Shown: in pieces, positions 6,801 through 7,980 of the stretch
Layout of the letters: every line of letters starts with the position of its first letter
How positions within the stretch are numbered: the first letter of the stretch is position 1
Assembly (NCBI GenBank): GCA_020628755.1
Contig: JAHDEQ010000042.1
Coordinates: 8,218-16,197 of the forward strand
Length of the DNA: 7,980 nucleotides
Direction of reading: 5' to 3'
Source: Saprospiraceae bacterium
Lineage (GTDB): Bacteria; Bacteroidota; Bacteroidia; Chitinophagales; Saprospiraceae
The notes under the pieces: model-generated
Databases searched by the model: none
The model's input: the letters and a program-made list of their open reading frames with translations, nothing else
What the model was told of the DNA's origin: nothing
Position numbers and translations under genes: made by a program

Positions 6801-7980
6801 AAAAGGTATCGGGTATGACTTTGGTATCAGCTAGTGAAATTACGGGAGCTTGCGTATCTTCTACTACAATAGTTTGCTCATGTTGTAAGGTCACGCCCGA
6901 GCACCAGTCAACCAAAGTCCAAGTACGCAATATTTTAAAGGTATTGCCACAAAGTTCTAGTACTTCATCTTCAAAGGTGTATGAAATATCACAATATGTA
7001 TGCTGCTCTTCTAAAATGTCGTTGCAATCGTAATTGGGCAAACCTGCCATAATACTACCTGAGCCAGTAGTGGGCGTACACTCTAATTTGACTAATGTGT
7101 CGGGCAAGTGAACATCGTATAAAGAAGGTTTTTGTAAACTTATGACTTGCTCGCAAGTAGATATATTACCAAATGCGTCTTCGGCTTGCCACACACGTAC
7201 TATTGTAGAGCCTGTGTTTGCAGAAGACTGACAGTCTAAATCTGTAATTTCTTCATGGAGTAAGCTGACTTCAAAATCAGAACAATCGTTGGCCGTATAG
7301 TTGGATCTAAAGTTGGAACTAATTTGCAAATTAGCCACTTCTACTTCACCTTGTCCGACTTCGGTATCTCCATTGCCAACGGAGTTGTCATTGTCAATAA
7401 CAACAAGCTGCCACACACCATCCAAATCTTGTAGTTTTTGACCATTAAATTTGGAAAGGCCATCACTCAAAAGTCCCGTGTCTTCGTGCGGTCGAATTTT
7501 GCCATTTAGGGCAAAATTGAGGTTGTTATTACAGGTGAAATTATTGGTATTATCAAGAAAAGTTACATTCAAATCGTGGCTGTCTTGGTTTCTACAAGGA
7601 TGATCGAGCAAAACGACATCCCTGCCATCAGGAGCAACTAGACGTATATGTAAGTCTTCAATATCGGTATGATTGATTTTTAAATTAATACTCACGTCTC
7701 CAACGATTTCGCCAAGACTAGCACAAGCCATATCTGAGAATAATTCGATTGTGGTAACGGAAGGGCTGGCTGCGCTACCACCTGCAATATTTGCAGGTAG
7801 CTCACTGCTTTCGCCCATGTAGGAATTTGAAAAAGTATTATTTCCCAGATTAAATGCTTCTGGATTATTACAAGAAACGGTATCGTTAGTACAAGAAATA
7901 ATTGGAGGGAGTTTGTCTTCTACCAATAATGTACCCCAGCAAAAGTTTTCACTAAAAATATGTGTAACGGTATAGGTCAA
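3808..7980 (-). CDS. Giant multidomain T9SS-secreted protein: HYR-like modules, P domain, dockerin-like and cohesin-like modules (5' truncated)
   Basis: The frame is open to the right edge, so 1390 residues are visible and the N-terminus is missing; the Leu (TTG) codon at the edge is not a start. Visible order: end of a Cys-rich HYR-like module (1-40); a proprotein-convertase P domain (about 50-222: INHTDIEDLHIRLVAPDGRD, later DLDGVWQLVVIDND); seven HYR-like modules (about 223-970) with linkers such as VEDTQAP and repeated TWTLVDWC/HWTVVNWC and CC motifs; a carboxypeptidase-regulatory-like beta domain (about 979-1033); a dockerin-like part (1035-1155: NGVSTFDLVLMTQHILG, then the calcium loop DINNDGNISTFD, then GDVDGN); a cohesin-like beta domain (about 1168-1298); and a T9SS type A sorting domain (about 1305-1390: NKPNPFAGSTTIEF, RGVYYYRLSSG, FIKL). 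I count 46 Cys in residues 1-973 and none after. A surface adhesin or scaffold role is inferred. No catalytic domain is visible, but a peptidase could lie upstream. The stop is TAA at 3808-3810. Confidence 0.92.
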   Translation of the reverse strand: MTYTVTHIFSENFCWGTLLVEDKLPPIISCTNDTVSCNNPEAFNLGNNTFSNSYMGESSELPANIAGGSAASPSVTTIELFSDMACASLGEIVGDVSINLKINHTDIEDLHIRLVAPDGRDVVLLDHPCRNQDSHDLNVTFLDNTNNFTCNNNLNFALNGKIRPHEDTGLLSDGLSKFNGQKLQDLDGVWQLVVIDNDNSVGNGDTEVGQGEVEVANLQISSNFRSNYTANDCSDFEVSLLHEEITDLDCQSSANTGSTIVRVWQAEDAFGNISTCEQVISLQKPSLYDVHLPDTLVKLECTPTTGSGSIMAGLPNYDCNDILEEQHTYCDISYTFEDEVLELCGNTFKILRTWTLVDWCSGVTLQHEQTIVVEDTQAPVISLADTKVIPDTFSCTASMVVKLDYEDDCSPLVQLKASYTIPGGIHDDGTLVVVDLTNNDTIPNMPVGMTNVTFTAMDECGNIGTLISTLNPLDQIAPTALCYDTTGMNTVIPPIHLSVSSDGTAKVFAEDIDYGSFDNCGIAEVRIRRLEGCLETSAWGQEAIFDCCDEAFNPIILELEVIDIYNNRDTCQREIYVEDPIPPVILDCPENDTLICADIQEVVDAFQTPLFTDNCDAIPSFQYEGGINLQCMSGKLTKVWTISDLSPKSPDAQCSQDIVVLHNSDFIVQFPADTLIENCPNNLEYLGEPVIINDECELVATSYEDHIFDIVPDACYKIERHWTVVNWCVLNTNPTTGSGSIIPSPPGEIITLPVPRTFQDDNVGRIEYTQTIKVLDSQAPTFFCPSDTLICDASDACNHDILLGVPISDNCSTLALEYQYKIDLDNDGSFDIVAEQDTVSGVFPYGTHQIKWIAEDGCGNTSECSYLFTIQDCFPPTPVCLNGISTTTQTGNCTPVWASNLLEYATDNCTNENYLENSVKIKKQGDLAAPQHSILFCCEDVGTQIVEIWIEDEAGNQAFCSTSVLVQSNNEDCDTTNVLANIAGRIATTSGDWVENAQVQLDGNLFEVETSQFEGDFRFNNISMNENYTLRAQKTHDPLNGVSTFDLVLMTQHILGYNHLDSPYKMIAADINNDGNISTFDVVQLRQLILFFIQDFPNNTSWRFVDAAYVFPNPNNPWQEAFPEYIAYHPLTQNELAANFTGVKIGDVDGNAVPNTFVQNEERNPIQKTFSILNMTYQKDDIVAIPFQLNEISNLEGFQFSLAFDSTNLAFQDSQNGLINISYPLINIENVDNGLIHVSWNQNNTSLLNEETPLFELLFKAKSSGTLHEVIQLSNRHLQAEVYFDENQKADLEFYFEGKPKHPNDQFVLFQNKPNPFAGSTTIEFYTPQQNEFVLEIFSTSGQLVFQEKKVFPKGQNAILLDATIFDKRGVYYYRLSSGQASKSKSFIKL
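5005..5025. repeat. 9-bp inverted repeat inside the giant gene
   Basis: Arms ATCGCCACT (5005-5013) and AGTGGCGAT (5017-5025) are exact reverse complements around TGT. The segment codes for IATTSGD at the start of the regulatory-like beta domain. Like the palindrome at 6036-6057, its centre has the form ACT...AGT. The encoded residues look normal for this domain, so it need not be an insertion and may be chance. Confidence 0.45.
6036..6057. repeat. 10-bp-arm palindrome inside an HYR-like module of the giant gene
   Basis: Arms ATTTCGGACT (6036-6045) and AGTCCGAAAT (6048-6057) are exact reverse complements around CA. On the minus strand it codes for ISDLSPKS, part of WTISDLSPKSPDAQCSQ. The LSPKSP run interrupts what looks like the usual aromatic-strand-to-Cys spacing of these modules, so the palindrome may be a small in-frame insertion. 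Whether it is a dispersed family in this genome cannot be seen from one window. Confidence 0.6.

Noticed and set aside
6358..6834. 158-residue ORF on the plus strand, antisense to the giant gene
   Set aside because: It lies wholly within a clearly coding frame on the other strand, has no recognisable domain and has a composition typical of a reverse-frame shadow.
7780..7798. 8-bp inverted repeat ACCTGCAA/TTGCAGGT with a 3-nt loop in the giant gene
   Set aside because: The arms are short, and the encoded LPANIAGG looks like a normal part of the strand leading into the P domain; chance occurrence is likely.
7978..7980. TTG at the right edge as the start of the giant gene
   Set aside because: The frame is open at the edge, there is no signal peptide there, and the first residues are the tail end of a Cys-containing module, so the gene continues beyond the window.
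1..7980. CRISPR array, tRNA/rRNA, insertion sequence, prophage or defence island
   Set aside because: No regularly spaced direct repeats, no cloverleaf or rRNA signature, and no transposase, integrase or nuclease-like protein is visible on either strand.

Overview
The window looks like a chromosomal piece of a Bacteroidota genome, most likely from the Saprospiria/Saprospiraceae. Both edge genes end in type IX secretion (T9SS) type A sorting domains. The long right-hand gene combines HYR-like, dockerin-like and cohesin-like modules in a way I associate with that group. Intergenic DNA is A+T-rich, genes lack clear Shine-Dalgarno sequences, and one promoter box fits the Bacteroidota -7 consensus TAnnTTTG. 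The lineage is inferred from protein style, not from a search.

Layout. The plus strand carries, in order: the 3' end of a secreted T9SS cargo gene with a MopE-like acidic/Cys motif (1-351); a strong 15-bp hairpin that probably ends its transcript (365-403); and a compact three-gene group of a LemA family protein (521-1114), a small soluble TPM-domain protein (1133-1576), and a secreted, membrane-anchored TPM-domain protein of YgcG type with a Gly-rich tail (1594-2358, TTG start). The minus strand converges on this group with a DEAD-box RNA helicase carrying a DbpA-type RNA-binding domain (2466-3776). Upstream of it lies a very large, 5'-truncated gene for a multidomain surface or secreted protein (3808 to beyond 7980). 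The 107-bp convergent gap (2359-2465) holds a short CTCTGTGG repeat and a weak nested inverted repeat.

How the genes fit together. LemA and TPM/YgcG proteins are neighbours in many bacteria and are thought to act together at the envelope. The function of the pair is not settled, and here a second, unanchored TPM protein sits between them. The two T9SS cargo proteins would be exported across the inner membrane by Sec (their signal peptides lie outside the window), then moved across the outer membrane and processed by the T9SS. The helicase is probably a housekeeping ribosome-assembly factor unrelated to its neighbours.

I see no RNA gene, CRISPR array, transposase, phage gene or defence system, and no clear case for a wholly new system. 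The points most worth a second look are a near-perfect palindrome apparently inserted in frame in the giant gene, a duplicated three-module block in the same protein, a P domain placed among HYR-like modules, dockerin-like and cohesin-like modules on one chain, a possible leaderless helicase promoter, and two short intergenic repeats that look like dispersed families.
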